A stretch of DNA of 64,000 nucleotides from Pseudofrankia saprophytica. Lineage in GTDB: Bacteria; Actinomycetota; Actinomycetes; Frankiales; Frankiaceae. Of this stretch, positions 45,050-54,153 are shown one piece after another. A program made the translations under genes and the position numbers. A model generated the notes under the pieces. That model was given only the letters and a program-made list of their open reading frames with translations. It was not told the DNA's origin and ran no database searches. The DNA is taken from the NCBI RefSeq assembly GCF_000235425.2, contig NZ_KI912266.1:4177581-4241580 (forward strand). The letters run 5' to 3'. Numbering within the stretch: the first letter of the stretch is position 1; the number at the start of each line of letters is the position of its first letter.

Positions 45050-46086
45050 GTCGTCAGCCCGGCGGCGGCGAACTTCCCGGTGAGTTCGGCGTTGAAGGCG
45101 GCGTCGATCTCGTCGCCGACCGTGAGAGTCTTCGGAAGCTGGCCGGCGTCGATCAGCAGGTCGGCCTGCTTCTGCTGGAACTGCGCGAAGTCGTCGGTGA
45201 CCGGTGCGTACTGGGTGGCCGGCAGGCTGTCGAAGAACGTCCGGCTGGTGGCCGGGTCCTGCTTGAGCAGCTGGACGTAGTACGCCTGCACCCACGCGTC
45301 CGGGTGCGCCTTCGGCCAGGTGGAGGCGCGGGAGAGCCGCACGAGGAAGTCCTCGATGGCCGTGCGCCTCGTCGGGTCCTTCAACGCTGACTTCGAGGCG
45401 AGGATGACGGAGTACTGCGGCAGCGGCGCCGTCTCGATCTCCTGGGCGCCGGTACCGGTGAGCGCGGCACCGTACTGGCTGACCCAGACGACGGCGTCCA
45501 CCTGGCCGGACGTGAACGTCGAGACGAGGCTCGTGGCCGGGACGTTCACCAGCGTGACGTCCTTCTCGGTGAGCCCGGCCGAGTCCAGCTGCTGGAGCAG
45601 GTAGCCGTGCAGCGACGTGCCGACGGTGACGGCGACCTTCTTGCCCTTGAGGTCGGCCGGCGTATGGATGCCGGAGTCCTTGCTCACGTAGATCGTCTGC
45701 GAGTTCCTGGTCGACTTGGCGACGGCCACCGCCGTGATGCCGGCGGCCGAGGCGTTGGCGAAAAGCACGGGCGTGTCGCCCATGAAACCGACGTCGAGCC
45801 GGTTCGCGCTGAACGCGGCGTTCATGTGCGGCCCGTCGGCGAACGTGCTGTAGTCGAGGCCGAACGGGGCGCCCTTGTCCTGCCCGGACAGGGTCAGCTG
45901 CAGCTCGAGGGTCTTGCCCTGGTCGCCGACCCGCAGCGTGGTTTTACCGCCGGGGGACGACGGGGACGAGGACGACGATTCCCCACCGCCACCGCAGGCG
46001 GCGACGCCCACCGCCAGCACGGCCGCGATGGCGGCGAGGGAGTACAGCCGTCTACGCGGCCTTCGGTGCTGCATCGGATTCTCCAT
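45046..46086 (-). CDS. ssuA: sulfonate-type ABC transporter substrate-binding lipoprotein
   Basis: A 346-residue lipoprotein. The signal peptide ends in the lipobox VGVAAC (about residue 31), then a Gly/Ser linker. The NMT1/SsuA-like fold shows LRVGDQGKTLELQLTL, LDVGFMGDTPVLFANASAAG and PADLKGKKVAVTVGTSLHGY. ATG 46086 is used; MQHRR at 46074 is an alternative. Pairs with the following ssuC and ssuB and with tauD upstream, which supports sulfonate or taurine as ligand. Confidence 0.88.
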   Translation of the reverse strand: MENPMQHRRPRRRLYSLAAIAAVLAVGVAACGGGGESSSSSPSSPGGKTTLRVGDQGKTLELQLTLSGQDKGAPFGLDYSTFADGPHMNAAFSANRLDVGFMGDTPVLFANASAAGITAVAVAKSTRNSQTIYVSKDSGIHTPADLKGKKVAVTVGTSLHGYLLQQLDSAGLTEKDVTLVNVPATSLVSTFTSGQVDAVVWVSQYGAALTGTGAQEIETAPLPQYSVILASKSALKDPTRRTAIEDFLVRLSRASTWPKAHPDAWVQAYYVQLLKQDPATSRTFFDSLPATQYAPVTDDFAQFQQKQADLLIDAGQLPKTLTVGDEIDAAFNAELTGKFAAAGLTT

Positions 46087-46115
46087 CCACAGGACGACTG
46101 GACAACGGCATGCGG

Positions 46116-46156
46116 CGGCGCCGCGCGCGCCTGAGGAGTGGACGCGCGCGGCGCCG
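46116..46156 (-). other. 14-bp GC stem-loop between tauD and ssuA
   Basis: CGGCGCCGCGCGCG (46116-46129) and CGCGCGCGGCGCCG (46143-46156) are exact reverse complements, with a 13-nt loop. There is no T-run. It lies 30 bp before the ssuA start and may set the ratio of enzyme to transporter, by attenuation or by mRNA protection. Confidence 0.7.
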
Positions 46157-46194
46157 TCTTTCCCGGCCGGGTCACGGCCCGGTCCGGGGAGGCG

Positions 46195-46229
46195 GTTCGA
46201 AGTGTTTGAAGTGGTTCGAAGTGGCTCGG
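46195..46229. repeat. triple GTTCGAAGTG-type direct repeat
   Basis: GTTCGAAGTG, TTTGAAGTG and GTTCGAAGTG follow each other with 9-10-bp period, just after the tauD stop. The role is unknown; it resembles phased operator half-sites. Confidence 0.5.
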
Positions 46230-46252
46230 GAAACGCGGCTACCCGCCGCGGT

Positions 46253-47227
46253 TCAGCCGGCGAGGAACGGCTGGCCGGCGACCAGCTCGGAGGAGCGGCC
46301 GTCGACGCCGACCGGGACGTCGCCCTCGAGCGTCACCCGGTAGAGCACCCGGTCGAACTCGGTGATGTCCACGTCGGACGGGCCGAGGTGGGCGGTCGCC
46401 CGGTTGTCCCAGAACGCGATGTCACCCGGATTCCAGCGGAACCGGACGGTGTACTCCGGGCGGGAGATCTGCTCGTAGAAGAGGTCCAGGATCGCGCGGC
46501 TCTGGCGTGGGCCGAAGCCGATGATCTCGTTGTCGCGGCTGGTGAAGCTCGGGCTGACGAACAGCGCCCGCTCGCCCGTCTCCGGGTGCACCCGCACGAC
46601 CGGGTGGATCGCCACCAGCGGGTTCTCCTTGATCTTCTTGCCGAACTCGCTACCGTCGAAGACCGGCTGGCCGAAGCTGTGCTTCGCGCGCAGCCCGTCG
46701 GCGAGCCGCTGGAGCGGCTCAGGCAGCCCCTCGTAGGCGGCGACGAGGTTGGTCCACTGCGTGTCGCCGCCGTAGGGCGGCACGATCTCGGCGCGCAGGA
46801 TGGAGCCCGCCGGCGGGTTCACCAGCGCCGTGACGTCGGTGTGCCAGCCGTTGTCGTAGGTGACCTTGAACTTCTTCTTCGCGTCCTTGGCGCTCTCGGC
46901 GTCCAGGGAGCCGAACAGCTTGTTGTAGCGGCGGCTGTCGATCGGCAGGATCTCCGGGAAGCCCTCGGGCGGAGCGTCCTCGTGCGGGTGCGCCGGGGTG
47001 AGCTGGCCGAACCGCCGGCCGAACGCGACCTGCTGGGCGTGGTCGATGTGCTGGTCGCGGAAGAACACGACCTTCCAGCGGTGCAGCGCCGCCCGGATCT
47101 CGGCTACGGCGGCGTCGTCGAGATCCTCGCGCAGGTCGACGCCGTGGATCTCGGCACCGATGTTCCCGGCGACCGGCCGGACGTCGATGCCCAGGTCGGT
47201 GGGCGCGCTCGTTGTCGGGCTTGTCAT
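46253..47227 (-). CDS. tauD: TauD/TfdA-type 2-oxoglutarate-dependent dioxygenase
   Basis: A 324-residue Fe(II)/2-oxoglutarate dioxygenase. GWHTDVT near residue 128 holds the H-x-D pair, WDNRATAHLG near 279 the distal His, and RVTLEGD near 297 the 2-oxoglutarate-binding Arg. VFFRDQHIDHAQQVAFGRRF and HPETGERALFVSPSFT match taurine/alkylsulfonate dioxygenases. ATG 47227 has GAAGGGAAG about 15 bp upstream. It would release sulfite from a sulfonate. It is first of the tauD-ssuA-ssuC-ssuB block on the minus strand. Confidence 0.9.
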   Translation of the reverse strand: MTSPTTSAPTDLGIDVRPVAGNIGAEIHGVDLREDLDDAAVAEIRAALHRWKVVFFRDQHIDHAQQVAFGRRFGQLTPAHPHEDAPPEGFPEILPIDSRRYNKLFGSLDAESAKDAKKKFKVTYDNGWHTDVTALVNPPAGSILRAEIVPPYGGDTQWTNLVAAYEGLPEPLQRLADGLRAKHSFGQPVFDGSEFGKKIKENPLVAIHPVVRVHPETGERALFVSPSFTSRDNEIIGFGPRQSRAILDLFYEQISRPEYTVRFRWNPGDIAFWDNRATAHLGPSDVDITEFDRVLYRVTLEGDVPVGVDGRSSELVAGQPFLAG

Positions 47228-47843
47228 GGTCTGCTGGCTTCCCTTCGAGACGATGTGGTGCCACCGGATGGCGGCGCCGGGACAGCCGGCGAGAGGTCTC
47301 GCCGGCGGAGATGTCGCCCGCGTTCCCCAATGAGAAAGAAACGCACACGGATGGTCGCTTTGTGAAAAGACGTCCGACCGCGGGCGGGAAGGCGCGCGAG
47401 AATTGGCTACGCGACGGCGCGCCAGACAGGAGTGCCCTGCCTGGAGAAAATACGGCCGGCACCGTCCGCGGGCGGCCCAGGGCTCGGGGCAATCGGCGTG
47501 CCCGCCTGGTGCAGGGTTTCAGTGGCGCCGCTGGTCACGGCCGCGCACCACAGCCCGAGACCGGGGATTCTGGCTGGCGACCGTCAGGCGTCAGGCCGCG
47601 AACGGCCTGGGACAACATCGTGGCGGCCGCTGGGCGCACCCGGTCGTCCGTGCTGCCGCCGCCGGGCGGAGGAACGATTCCGGCCGGAGACCGGCCATGG
47701 GAACCACCGCCATTCTAATAGCCCTGTGAACTCTCGCGGTCGTCGTGACCGGCGGATTAATCGTCCCGCGCGGCGGGTGAGTGGGTCAATGTTTTCCGAC
47801 TAGATGGAAGAAATACCGCCGCTGTGGCCGTCGCCTTTGCGCG
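47228..47843. other. intergenic region between ROK regulator and tauD
   Basis: About 616 bp with no supported gene. It holds the 47285-47306 inverted repeat and a lower-GC stretch near 47700-47810. Minus-strand read-through from the ROK gene, or a separate tauD promoter, could both occur. Confidence 0.4.
47285..47306. promoter_or_regulatory. 10-bp inverted repeat in the tauD leader
   Basis: GCCGGCGAGA-GG-TCTCGCCGGC is a perfect 22-bp palindrome, 58 bp before the tauD start. Candidate operator for the ROK regulator, or an mRNA hairpin. Confidence 0.5.
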
Positions 47844-49274
47844 TCACCGGCCGGCCGCGACGACGGACAGCGCGCCTCTCGTCGGGCGGGCCGGCGCGCC
47901 GTGGCCCAGGCCGGCGTCCACGCCCTGCGTCGGGGCCGTTCGCGCCAGCGGCGCGCGTACGCTGCGCGGGCTGCGGTGCACCGCGCCGAGGATGCCGGCG
48001 GCCGCGGCGACGGCGAGGACACCCGGCCCGAAGCTGCTCGGCCGCACCACCCGCTCCGGCGCGCAGCGGGCTCGCGAGTGGGCCGCGACCTCGGCGTGCA
48101 CGTCGGCGATCAGCTCCGGCCACTGCAGCGTCGCGAGCTCCGTGACGACGAGCACCTCCGGGTCGATCATGTCGATCAACAGCGCCGCGAGCCGGCCGAT
48201 GAGGCGCAGCCGGGCGCGCACCAGCGTCAGGGCGGCGGGCTCCCGCGCGGCGACGGCCGCGGCCAGCAGGCGGATGTCGGGCCGGGAGATCATCCCTTCG
48301 GCGACCGCCCTCGCCAGCCACACCCGCTCGGACAGCGTGGCCTGGGCGCATCCCGTCCCGCCGCAGGCGCACCGCTCGGTGGCGCCGGGGATGCGCAGGT
48401 GCGCCACCCCGCCGGCCGCCGAGCGCTGACCGCGCAGCACGGTGCCCTCGAGCGCGATCGCGGCATCGACGACATGGCCCGCGAACAGGTGGACGAGGCC
48501 GAGGCGCGCCCGCGGGTCGCCGAAGAGGATCTCGGCCTGGGCGAGCGCGCGGGCGTGGCCCTCGACGTGCACCGGCAGGCCGGTCGCCGCGCGCAGCTGG
48601 GCGGCGACCGGCACGTCGCGCCAGCCGAGCGGCGCGTGCTCGAGAATGGTCCCGCCGCGTGCGTCGACCAGGCCGCCGCTGACGACGCCCACGCCCAGCA
48701 GACCGCCACCGCCGCCCTGCCGCGCCGCGCCGCCGGTGGCACGGGTGCCGGCACCCGGGTGAGCCGCCTGGTGGCGGCGGACGAAGTCCGGCAGGTGCCG
48801 GCTGATCAGGGCGAGCACCCGAGCAGGGTCGCCGTCATGGTCGACCTCCTCCTGGGCCACCACCCGGCCGCGCAGGTCGACCAGGCCGAAGGTCAGCATC
48901 GGCACCGCGATGTGCACGCCGCAGACGAGGTGGCTCGCGGTGTCGACGTCGACCGGGACGTGCGGGCGTCCGGCCCTGGGCGCGGCCTGCTGGGCGCCGG
49001 GCAGCTCCCGCAGCAGGCCCAGCGAGATCAGGTCGGCGGTCTGGCGGGACACGGCGGCCGAGCTGAGCCCGGTCGCCTGCCCGATGGTGGCGCGGGCGAG
49101 CGGGCCGTGGTCTAGGACGGCGCGCAGTACGGCCGCCGCCGAGCCACCGGAGCGTGCCGGGTCGGCCTCGGCTAGCGCGGTGGCGTCCACCGTCGAGACC
49201 CGGACGGCCTCACGGCGGGGATCGGGTCGATGCTGACCCGCGGGCGACAGGCGAGCCGGGGAATGCGTGGGCAC
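47844..49274 (-). CDS. ROK-family transcriptional regulator of the sulfonate locus
   Basis: A 476-residue ROK repressor. An N-terminal winged helix (about residues 40-90, ARATIGQATGLSSAAVSRQT) is followed by a sugar-kinase-like ROK fold with VGVVSGGLVDARGGTI, DARARLGLVHLFAG and a zinc site CACGGTGCAQA near residue 303. GTG 49274 has AGGAGG 7 bp upstream, itself part of the palindrome AGGAGGTCCT; the ATG at 49340 has none. It is preceded by a leader peptide and followed on the same strand by the tauD-ssu genes. The ligand, perhaps sulfur-related rather than a sugar, is inferred. Confidence 0.88.
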   Translation of the reverse strand: MPTHSPARLSPAGQHRPDPRREAVRVSTVDATALAEADPARSGGSAAAVLRAVLDHGPLARATIGQATGLSSAAVSRQTADLISLGLLRELPGAQQAAPRAGRPHVPVDVDTASHLVCGVHIAVPMLTFGLVDLRGRVVAQEEVDHDGDPARVLALISRHLPDFVRRHQAAHPGAGTRATGGAARQGGGGGLLGVGVVSGGLVDARGGTILEHAPLGWRDVPVAAQLRAATGLPVHVEGHARALAQAEILFGDPRARLGLVHLFAGHVVDAAIALEGTVLRGQRSAAGGVAHLRIPGATERCACGGTGCAQATLSERVWLARAVAEGMISRPDIRLLAAAVAAREPAALTLVRARLRLIGRLAALLIDMIDPEVLVVTELATLQWPELIADVHAEVAAHSRARCAPERVVRPSSFGPGVLAVAAAAGILGAVHRSPRSVRAPLARTAPTQGVDAGLGHGAPARPTRGALSVVAAGR

Positions 49275-49451
49275 GGGAGGACCTCCTGGGCGGCGGGAGT
49301 CGCGGGGTTCCGCGTAGGTCGCGCGGTCAGGCGGGCCCATCGGCTGGCGGGAGTCGACACGCGGGGGAGGGGCGTGTCGGGGTTTCCTCGCCGTCGTGGC
49401 CGGTCGGCGCGAGGCCAGGGAGGCACTCGCGCGGATGGGGACGCCGGGCCG
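49275..49451. other. attenuator-like leader between leader peptide and ROK gene
   Basis: CGACACGC (49355-49362) and GCGTGTCG (49372-49379) form an 8-bp stem with a 9-nt CT-rich loop on the minus strand. The loop could pair with the AGGAGG SD of the ROK gene. No other gene is seen. Confidence 0.45.
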
Positions 49452-49538
49452 TCAGCGGCCGGGCCGACACAGTGCGCTGGCGACGCGCCGCAGGTCGATG
49501 TGGGCGCGGCTCACCAACAGTGGGAGGCGGGCGGGCAT
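49452..49538 (-). CDS. 28-residue leader peptide, probable cysteine attenuator
   Basis: ATG 49538 opens a 28-codon frame containing SRAHIDLRRVASALCR and ending PGR. This matches, from memory, the actinobacterial putative leader peptides (R-x-HIDL-x-R-V-x-SA-x-C) found before cysteine and sulfonate genes, in which translation of the Cys codon reports Cys-tRNA level. A TAGCGT -10 lies only 7 nt before the ATG, so the transcript is probably leaderless. It is followed by the ROK gene and then the sulfonate block on the same strand. Confidence 0.75.
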   Translation of the reverse strand: MPARLPLLVSRAHIDLRRVASALCRPGR

Positions 49539-49545
49539 GTTGGCG

Positions 49546-49574
49546 ACGCTAGGGACCGCCACCAGCATTGTCAA
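49546..49574 (-). promoter_or_regulatory. sigma-70-type promoter of the leader peptide/ROK operon
   Basis: On the minus strand, TTGACA (49574-49569) and TAGCGT (49551-49546) are spaced 17 bp. Transcription should start at about 49539, at the leader-peptide ATG. Confidence 0.75.
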
Positions 49575-49695
49575 CTAAGTCGGTGAAGATATGGGAATGC
49601 GACGGTGATGTGGCCCGGTTGTGACGCGAGGGTCGCAGAGATGTGGCCTTTGCTCGTGCGGCGCTGGCGTTGACCTGCCAGGGCCAGGCCTGGCG

Positions 49696-50655
49696 CTAGC
49701 CGGCGCTCGCGGCCAGGCCGGTCGCGTCGAGGAGCTCGGTGCGCAGCTCGTGCGCCCCGTCGGGCCGGCTCGCCTCGTAGTAGATCCGGTGGGAGCCGTC
49801 GGGCAGGTCGACGACGGTGAGGTAGCGCAGCGCCCCGTCGCCGTGCGGGGCGCTCGCGTGCGCCGCCGCCCCGACCGCGTCGAACCGGGCGAAGCCGGCC
49901 TCCGCCGGGGCGGCGGTGGCGACGCCGGTGCGCTCGTACCAGTTCTCGGCGGCGCTCGCCCGACCGTCGTAGAAGGCGACGGGCGGGGTGTGTCCGGCCA
50001 GCACCGCGGTGATGCGCACGCCGCGGGCGTCCCAGCGGCCGGGCCGGGGCGCGAGGGCGACGCCATGCCACGTCCAGGTCACGCCGTCCGCGCTGGTCGC
50101 GTACCGGCTCTCCATCCGGTCGGTGGCGCCTGGGTCGTCGAGGAAGTGGCAGGAGGCCCACAGGTGCCAGCGACCGTCGTGCCAGAGCACCACCGGGTCC
50201 TTGACGGCGGTGTGCTCGTCGCCGGGCAGCACGGTGCGCCGCTCGGTCGGGTCGAAACGGGCTGGATCGTCGGCCTCCAGCAGGTCCACCCACCAGTGCG
50301 GGCTGCCGGGGGTGGCACAACTGACGTACAGGCGCCAGCGACCCTCGGGCGTGTGGACGAGGGCGGGGCGTTCCAGCGACTCGGCACCGAACGGTTCGCG
50401 GCTGATGCGCGCGATCTCGGTGAACCGCTCACCATCCGCGGATGAGGCGATCACGACGCCGAAGCCGCGCCCCTCGCCCACCGGGCGGCGCAGCCGGTAG
50501 GCCAGGTAGTACGTGCCATCCACGAGCAGCGCGCTCGGCGCGCCCGCCCAGTTTCCCGGCCCGCCCCCTTCGGGGGCCACCACGGTGACCGCCGGCTCCC
50601 AGTGGGGAAGCGGGAGCGTCGGCGTCTGGTCGCGAACCGGGGAGGTGATCGACAC
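49696..50655 (-). CDS. five-bladed beta-propeller glycoside hydrolase-like protein
   Basis: A 319-residue protein of the GH43/GH117/GH130-like propeller fold. Visible blades include [60 protein letters not shown] and [20 protein letters not shown]; acidic residues at DG and KDP positions are candidate catalytic sites. No signal peptide is seen. Substrate unknown; transcribed towards, but separately from, the sulfonate leader. Confidence 0.7.
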   Translation of the reverse strand: MSITSPVRDQTPTLPLPHWEPAVTVVAPEGGGPGNWAGAPSALLVDGTYYLAYRLRRPVGEGRGFGVVIASSADGERFTEIARISREPFGAESLERPALVHTPEGRWRLYVSCATPGSPHWWVDLLEADDPARFDPTERRTVLPGDEHTAVKDPVVLWHDGRWHLWASCHFLDDPGATDRMESRYATSADGVTWTWHGVALAPRPGRWDARGVRITAVLAGHTPPVAFYDGRASAAENWYERTGVATAAPAEAGFARFDAVGAAAHASAPHGDGALRYLTVVDLPDGSHRIYYEASRPDGAHELRTELLDATGLAASAG

Positions 50656-50863
50656 CCGTCGTACTCTACCGGCGTGTTACCTGTTCATTAGCTTCCCGGT
50701 CGGGAAAGTGCCCTGGCGGCTATCCTGCGGCTACACCGCATCCGTCCGGCCGGCACCCACCGTCCCGGCCAGCGATGCGGGCGCACCGGTCGCCACCGTC
50801 CTCGCCGGCCGGGTCCGCCGCGACTCGCCGTCGCCCGGCACCGCGTCAGGAGCGAGACCGACC

Positions 50864-51808
50864 ATGCCCCTTCCCGACTTCCTCGTGATCGGCGTGCCCA
50901 AGGCCGGGACCACCGCGCTGCACGCGGCACTGGCCCAGCACCCCGACCTGTTCCTGCCCGCGGTGAAGGAGCCGAAGTTCTTCCTCTCGGCCGGCCCGCC
51001 GCCGGCGCGGGGCGGCCCGGGTGACGCCCAGACCTACCAGGAGCACGTCTGGCGGCCCGCCGACTACGAGGCGCTGTTCGACCCCGCGCCGGCGCACGCG
51101 CTGCGCGGCGAGGCGACACCCTTCTACCTGTACGACCTGGACGCCCAGAACCGGATCAAGCGGCTGTTGCCGAAGGCCCGCCTGGTCGTGCTGCTGCGCA
51201 ACCCGGTAGACCGGGCGCACTCGAACTGGACTCATCTGTGGGCCGCCGGCCTCGAGCCCGAGCACGACTTCGTCCGTGCCTGCGCGCTGGAGGAGTCCCG
51301 GCGCGAGGCCGGCTGGGCGCACTTCTGGCACTACGTCTCCCAGGGCCTCTACGGAGCGCAGCTCGCCCACCTGTTCGGCCTGTTCTCCCGCGATCGGGTG
51401 CTGCTGCTGCGCTATCGCGACCTGCGCGAGGACCCAGTCCCCACACTGGACCGGGTCTGCGACTTCCTCGGGGTGCGGACCGGGCTGCTTGACGCGGTGC
51501 CGTCGCAGAACGTCACCCCGTTCGTCGCCGACACGCCGGTGAACGCGGCGCTGCGGGCGGCCCTGCGCACCGGCGGACAGATCGGCCACCATTTCCCCGC
51601 CCCGGTCCGGCAGGTGTTCCGCGGCCCGCTGCTCACCGCGCTGCAGCGCCAGAAGGGCGGGCGCCGCCCGCTGACCCCCACCGAGCGCAAGGCGGTGCTG
51701 CCCTACTTCGTCGACGACATCGCGTTGCTCGAGGAGGTCACCGGGCTGCCCTACGACGACTGGCTCACCGCCGGCCTCGAACCGGACCACATCGACGACG
51801 GCAGCTGA
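50864..51808 (+). CDS. PAPS-dependent sulfotransferase
   Basis: A 314-residue sulfotransferase. The 5'-phosphosulfate loop VIGVPKAGTTALHAALAQHP lies at residues 7-26 and the 3'-phosphate site LRNPVDRAHSNW near residue 111. ATG 50864 fits the loop position; AGGAG lies 12 bp upstream. It should transfer sulfate from PAPS to a hydroxyl, possibly of a lipid or sugar. Acceptor unknown. Next to sulfonate genes, but on the opposite strand. Confidence 0.9.
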   Translation: MPLPDFLVIGVPKAGTTALHAALAQHPDLFLPAVKEPKFFLSAGPPPARGGPGDAQTYQEHVWRPADYEALFDPAPAHALRGEATPFYLYDLDAQNRIKRLLPKARLVVLLRNPVDRAHSNWTHLWAAGLEPEHDFVRACALEESRREAGWAHFWHYVSQGLYGAQLAHLFGLFSRDRVLLLRYRDLREDPVPTLDRVCDFLGVRTGLLDAVPSQNVTPFVADTPVNAALRAALRTGGQIGHHFPAPVRQVFRGPLLTALQRQKGGRRPLTPTERKAVLPYFVDDIALLEEVTGLPYDDWLTAGLEPDHIDDGS

Positions 51809-51867
51809 CGGTCAGCCGCCGACGGCGGGCGCCACCGTTCGCCGATCCGGCGGAGCAGACTGGGCAT

Positions 51868-52371
51868 ATGGACGTCACGGACGGCACCGGGGTCCTGTCG
51901 GTAGAACGGTTCGGGCCGGTGTGGAATCCCGGCCCGTTCGAGCTGGGCACCGACGGGCCGGGCACCGTGGTGGTCGGCGTCGACGGGTCGCGGACCGCGC
52001 TGCGGGCGGCCTCGTACGCGGCCGGGGTCGCCCGCCGCCAGCGAGCCCGGCTGGTCGTCGTCTACGTCGAGACGACGCCCGCGTGGGAGGCGATGGCCCC
52101 GATGGCGGTCGGCGCGGTCCAGCAGGCGTCCGCCGACGTCGCCGCCGAGATCCGCGACGTCGTCGCGCGCCGTGCCGAGGAGCTGGGCCTGTCGACGACC
52201 TTCGTCGTCCGGTACGGCGACCCGCTCGTCGCCCTGCGTCGCACCGCGGACGAGGTACGGGCCGACATGGTCGTCGTCGGCGCCTCGGAGAGCGCCGGCC
52301 ACCGCATCGTCGGCTCCCTCGCCACCCGCCTCGTCCGTACCGGCAACTGGCCGGTGACCGTCGTCCCCTGA
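51868..52371 (+). CDS. universal stress protein (UspA family)
   Basis: A 167-residue single UspA domain. VVVGVDGSRTALRAASYAA at the N-terminal strand and GASESAGHRIVGSLATRLVR with the G-2x-G-9x-G(S) ATP-binding pattern near the end. The first 28 residues are a variable extension. Likely nucleotide-binding stress protein. Confidence 0.92.
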   Translation: MDVTDGTGVLSVERFGPVWNPGPFELGTDGPGTVVVGVDGSRTALRAASYAAGVARRQRARLVVVYVETTPAWEAMAPMAVGAVQQASADVAAEIRDVVARRAEELGLSTTFVVRYGDPLVALRRTADEVRADMVVVGASESAGHRIVGSLATRLVRTGNWPVTVVP

Positions 52372-52552
52372 TCCCGCGCGGCGGTCCGTCCCGGCGGAAC
52401 TCCGCTACCAATTCGCCGCATCCCGTGTACAACGCCTGGTTGCCGTATCGGCACGCTTTGCGACGACCCGGCGGTCGCGCGACCCTGTAAGGCGAGTGGC
52501 GCGGAGCGGTGCCCACCGGTGACACCGGCGAGCGCCAGGGGAGGAGCGTCTC

Positions 52553-53989
52553 ATGTCGACACATCTGCTCACTCTGGGCGGAGAGCGGCAGACACTCTCT
52601 GACGAAACGGTCGAGGAGATACGCGCGGTCTTCCGTGGACAGGTTCTGACCTCGGCCGACGCCGGGTACGACGAGGTACGAGTCATCCAGAACGCCATGC
52701 TCGACCGTCGACCGGGTCTGATCATTCGGTGCAGCGGAACCGCGGACGTCGTCGACGCCGTCAACCTCGCCAGCGGGCGAGACCTGCTCGTCGCCGTCCG
52801 GGGCGGGGGCCACAGCATCGCCGGGACCTCCACGACCGACGACGGCCTGATGATCGACCTGTCGGCGATGCGGAGCGTCTGGGTGGACCCGGAACACCGG
52901 CGCGTGCGGGTGGCGGGCGGGGCGACCTGGGGGGACGTCGATCGTGAGGCGCAGGTCCACGGGCTCGCGGTACCTGGTGGGGTGGTGTCGACCACAGGTG
53001 TGGCTGGCCTGACGCTCGGCGGCGGAATCGGCTGGCTGCACCGCAAGTACGGGCTGGCCTGCGACGCGCTGCGCGCGGCCGAGGTCGTCACGGCTCGTGG
53101 CGAGATCGTGCGGTGCAGCGCGTCCGAGAACGAGGACCTGTTCTGGGCGTTGCGCGGCGGCGGCGGCAACTTCGGCGTGGTGGTGTCCTTCGAGTTCGAG
53201 GCCTATCCGGTCGGTCCGGTGGTCTGGAACAGCCTGGTCGTCTACCCGATCGACGCCGCCGGCGATGTGCTCCCCCGGTGGCGGGACTGGACGTCCACCG
53301 TCCCCGACGAGGTCACCAGCCGCGCCATGCTGTGGTCGCTGCCGGCGGCGCCGGCATTCCCGCCCGCCGTGCACAACCGTGACGTGCTCATCACGGCTGC
53401 CGTGTATGCCGGTGACCCGGACGAGGGGCAGCGGGCGTGCCGCGCGCTCGCCCAGTTCGGCGAGCCGCTCGCCGACATGAGCCAGGCCCTGCCGTTCCGG
53501 GCCGCGCAGTCCGCCATCGATCCCCTGTTCCCCAAGGGTGAGCTGCAGAGCTACTGGAAGTCCGTCTACCTGGACCAGTTCGACGACGAGGCGGTCACGT
53601 TCGTGACTGGTGTCGGGCAGCGGCGCCCACACCCGCGGACCTTGGTGCACGTGCCTCTTCTCGGCGGCGCCATGTCGCGCGTCGGGGCGGCGGAGACCGC
53701 GTTCGGTGATCGCAGCGCCGGGTACATGCTGAGCCTTGACGGTAACTGGCCGGACAAGGCCGACGACGAGGCGAACATCCGCTGGGTGCGCGGTGCCTAC
53801 GACAAGGCCGTGGCGCTCCGGGCCGCGTCGGGCACCTACCTCAACTTCGGCGGTGACGCCGATCTTGACGACGCCGACCGGGCGCGGGCCTGGGGACGCA
53901 ACGTCGAACGCCTCCGGCGGATCAAGCGCAGCTATGACCCGGAGAACCGTTTCCGGCTCAACCCCAACATTCCGCCCGCCGAGAGCTGA
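52553..53989 (+). CDS. BBE-type FAD-dependent oxidase
   Basis: A 478-residue protein of the berberine-bridge-enzyme/PCMH family. VRGGGHSIAGTSTTDDGL near residue 82 has the His that binds FAD covalently; GWLHRKYGLACDAL near 169 supplies the Cys of the second bond in bicovalent members. The C-terminal BBE motif reads YLNFGGDADL and RRIKRSYDPENRF. ATG 52553 has GGGAGGAG 6 bp upstream. Substrate unknown; relatives act in secondary metabolism or sugar oxidation. Confidence 0.92.
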   Translation: MSTHLLTLGGERQTLSDETVEEIRAVFRGQVLTSADAGYDEVRVIQNAMLDRRPGLIIRCSGTADVVDAVNLASGRDLLVAVRGGGHSIAGTSTTDDGLMIDLSAMRSVWVDPEHRRVRVAGGATWGDVDREAQVHGLAVPGGVVSTTGVAGLTLGGGIGWLHRKYGLACDALRAAEVVTARGEIVRCSASENEDLFWALRGGGGNFGVVVSFEFEAYPVGPVVWNSLVVYPIDAAGDVLPRWRDWTSTVPDEVTSRAMLWSLPAAPAFPPAVHNRDVLITAAVYAGDPDEGQRACRALAQFGEPLADMSQALPFRAAQSAIDPLFPKGELQSYWKSVYLDQFDDEAVTFVTGVGQRRPHPRTLVHVPLLGGAMSRVGAAETAFGDRSAGYMLSLDGNWPDKADDEANIRWVRGAYDKAVALRAASGTYLNFGGDADLDDADRARAWGRNVERLRRIKRSYDPENRFRLNPNIPPAES

Positions 53990-54153
53990 GCCGACGATCC
54001 GGGGCCGACGGTGGCTCCTGCTCGACGACGTCCGCGGCCGCGAGTCAGACCTGTCGCTGACCGAGCCAGCATCCTCGACCTCGTGAGCGTGGCCGGTCTT
54101 GAAACCGTCCCGAACCAACCCATGCCCTGTGGTCCGGGACGGGTTGCGGTGGT

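Noticed and set aside
47228-47400. Second cysteine leader peptide before tauD
   Set aside because: A frame starting VCVSFSLGNAG is open here but lacks the HIDL...SA-x-C pattern and runs into the tauD start region.
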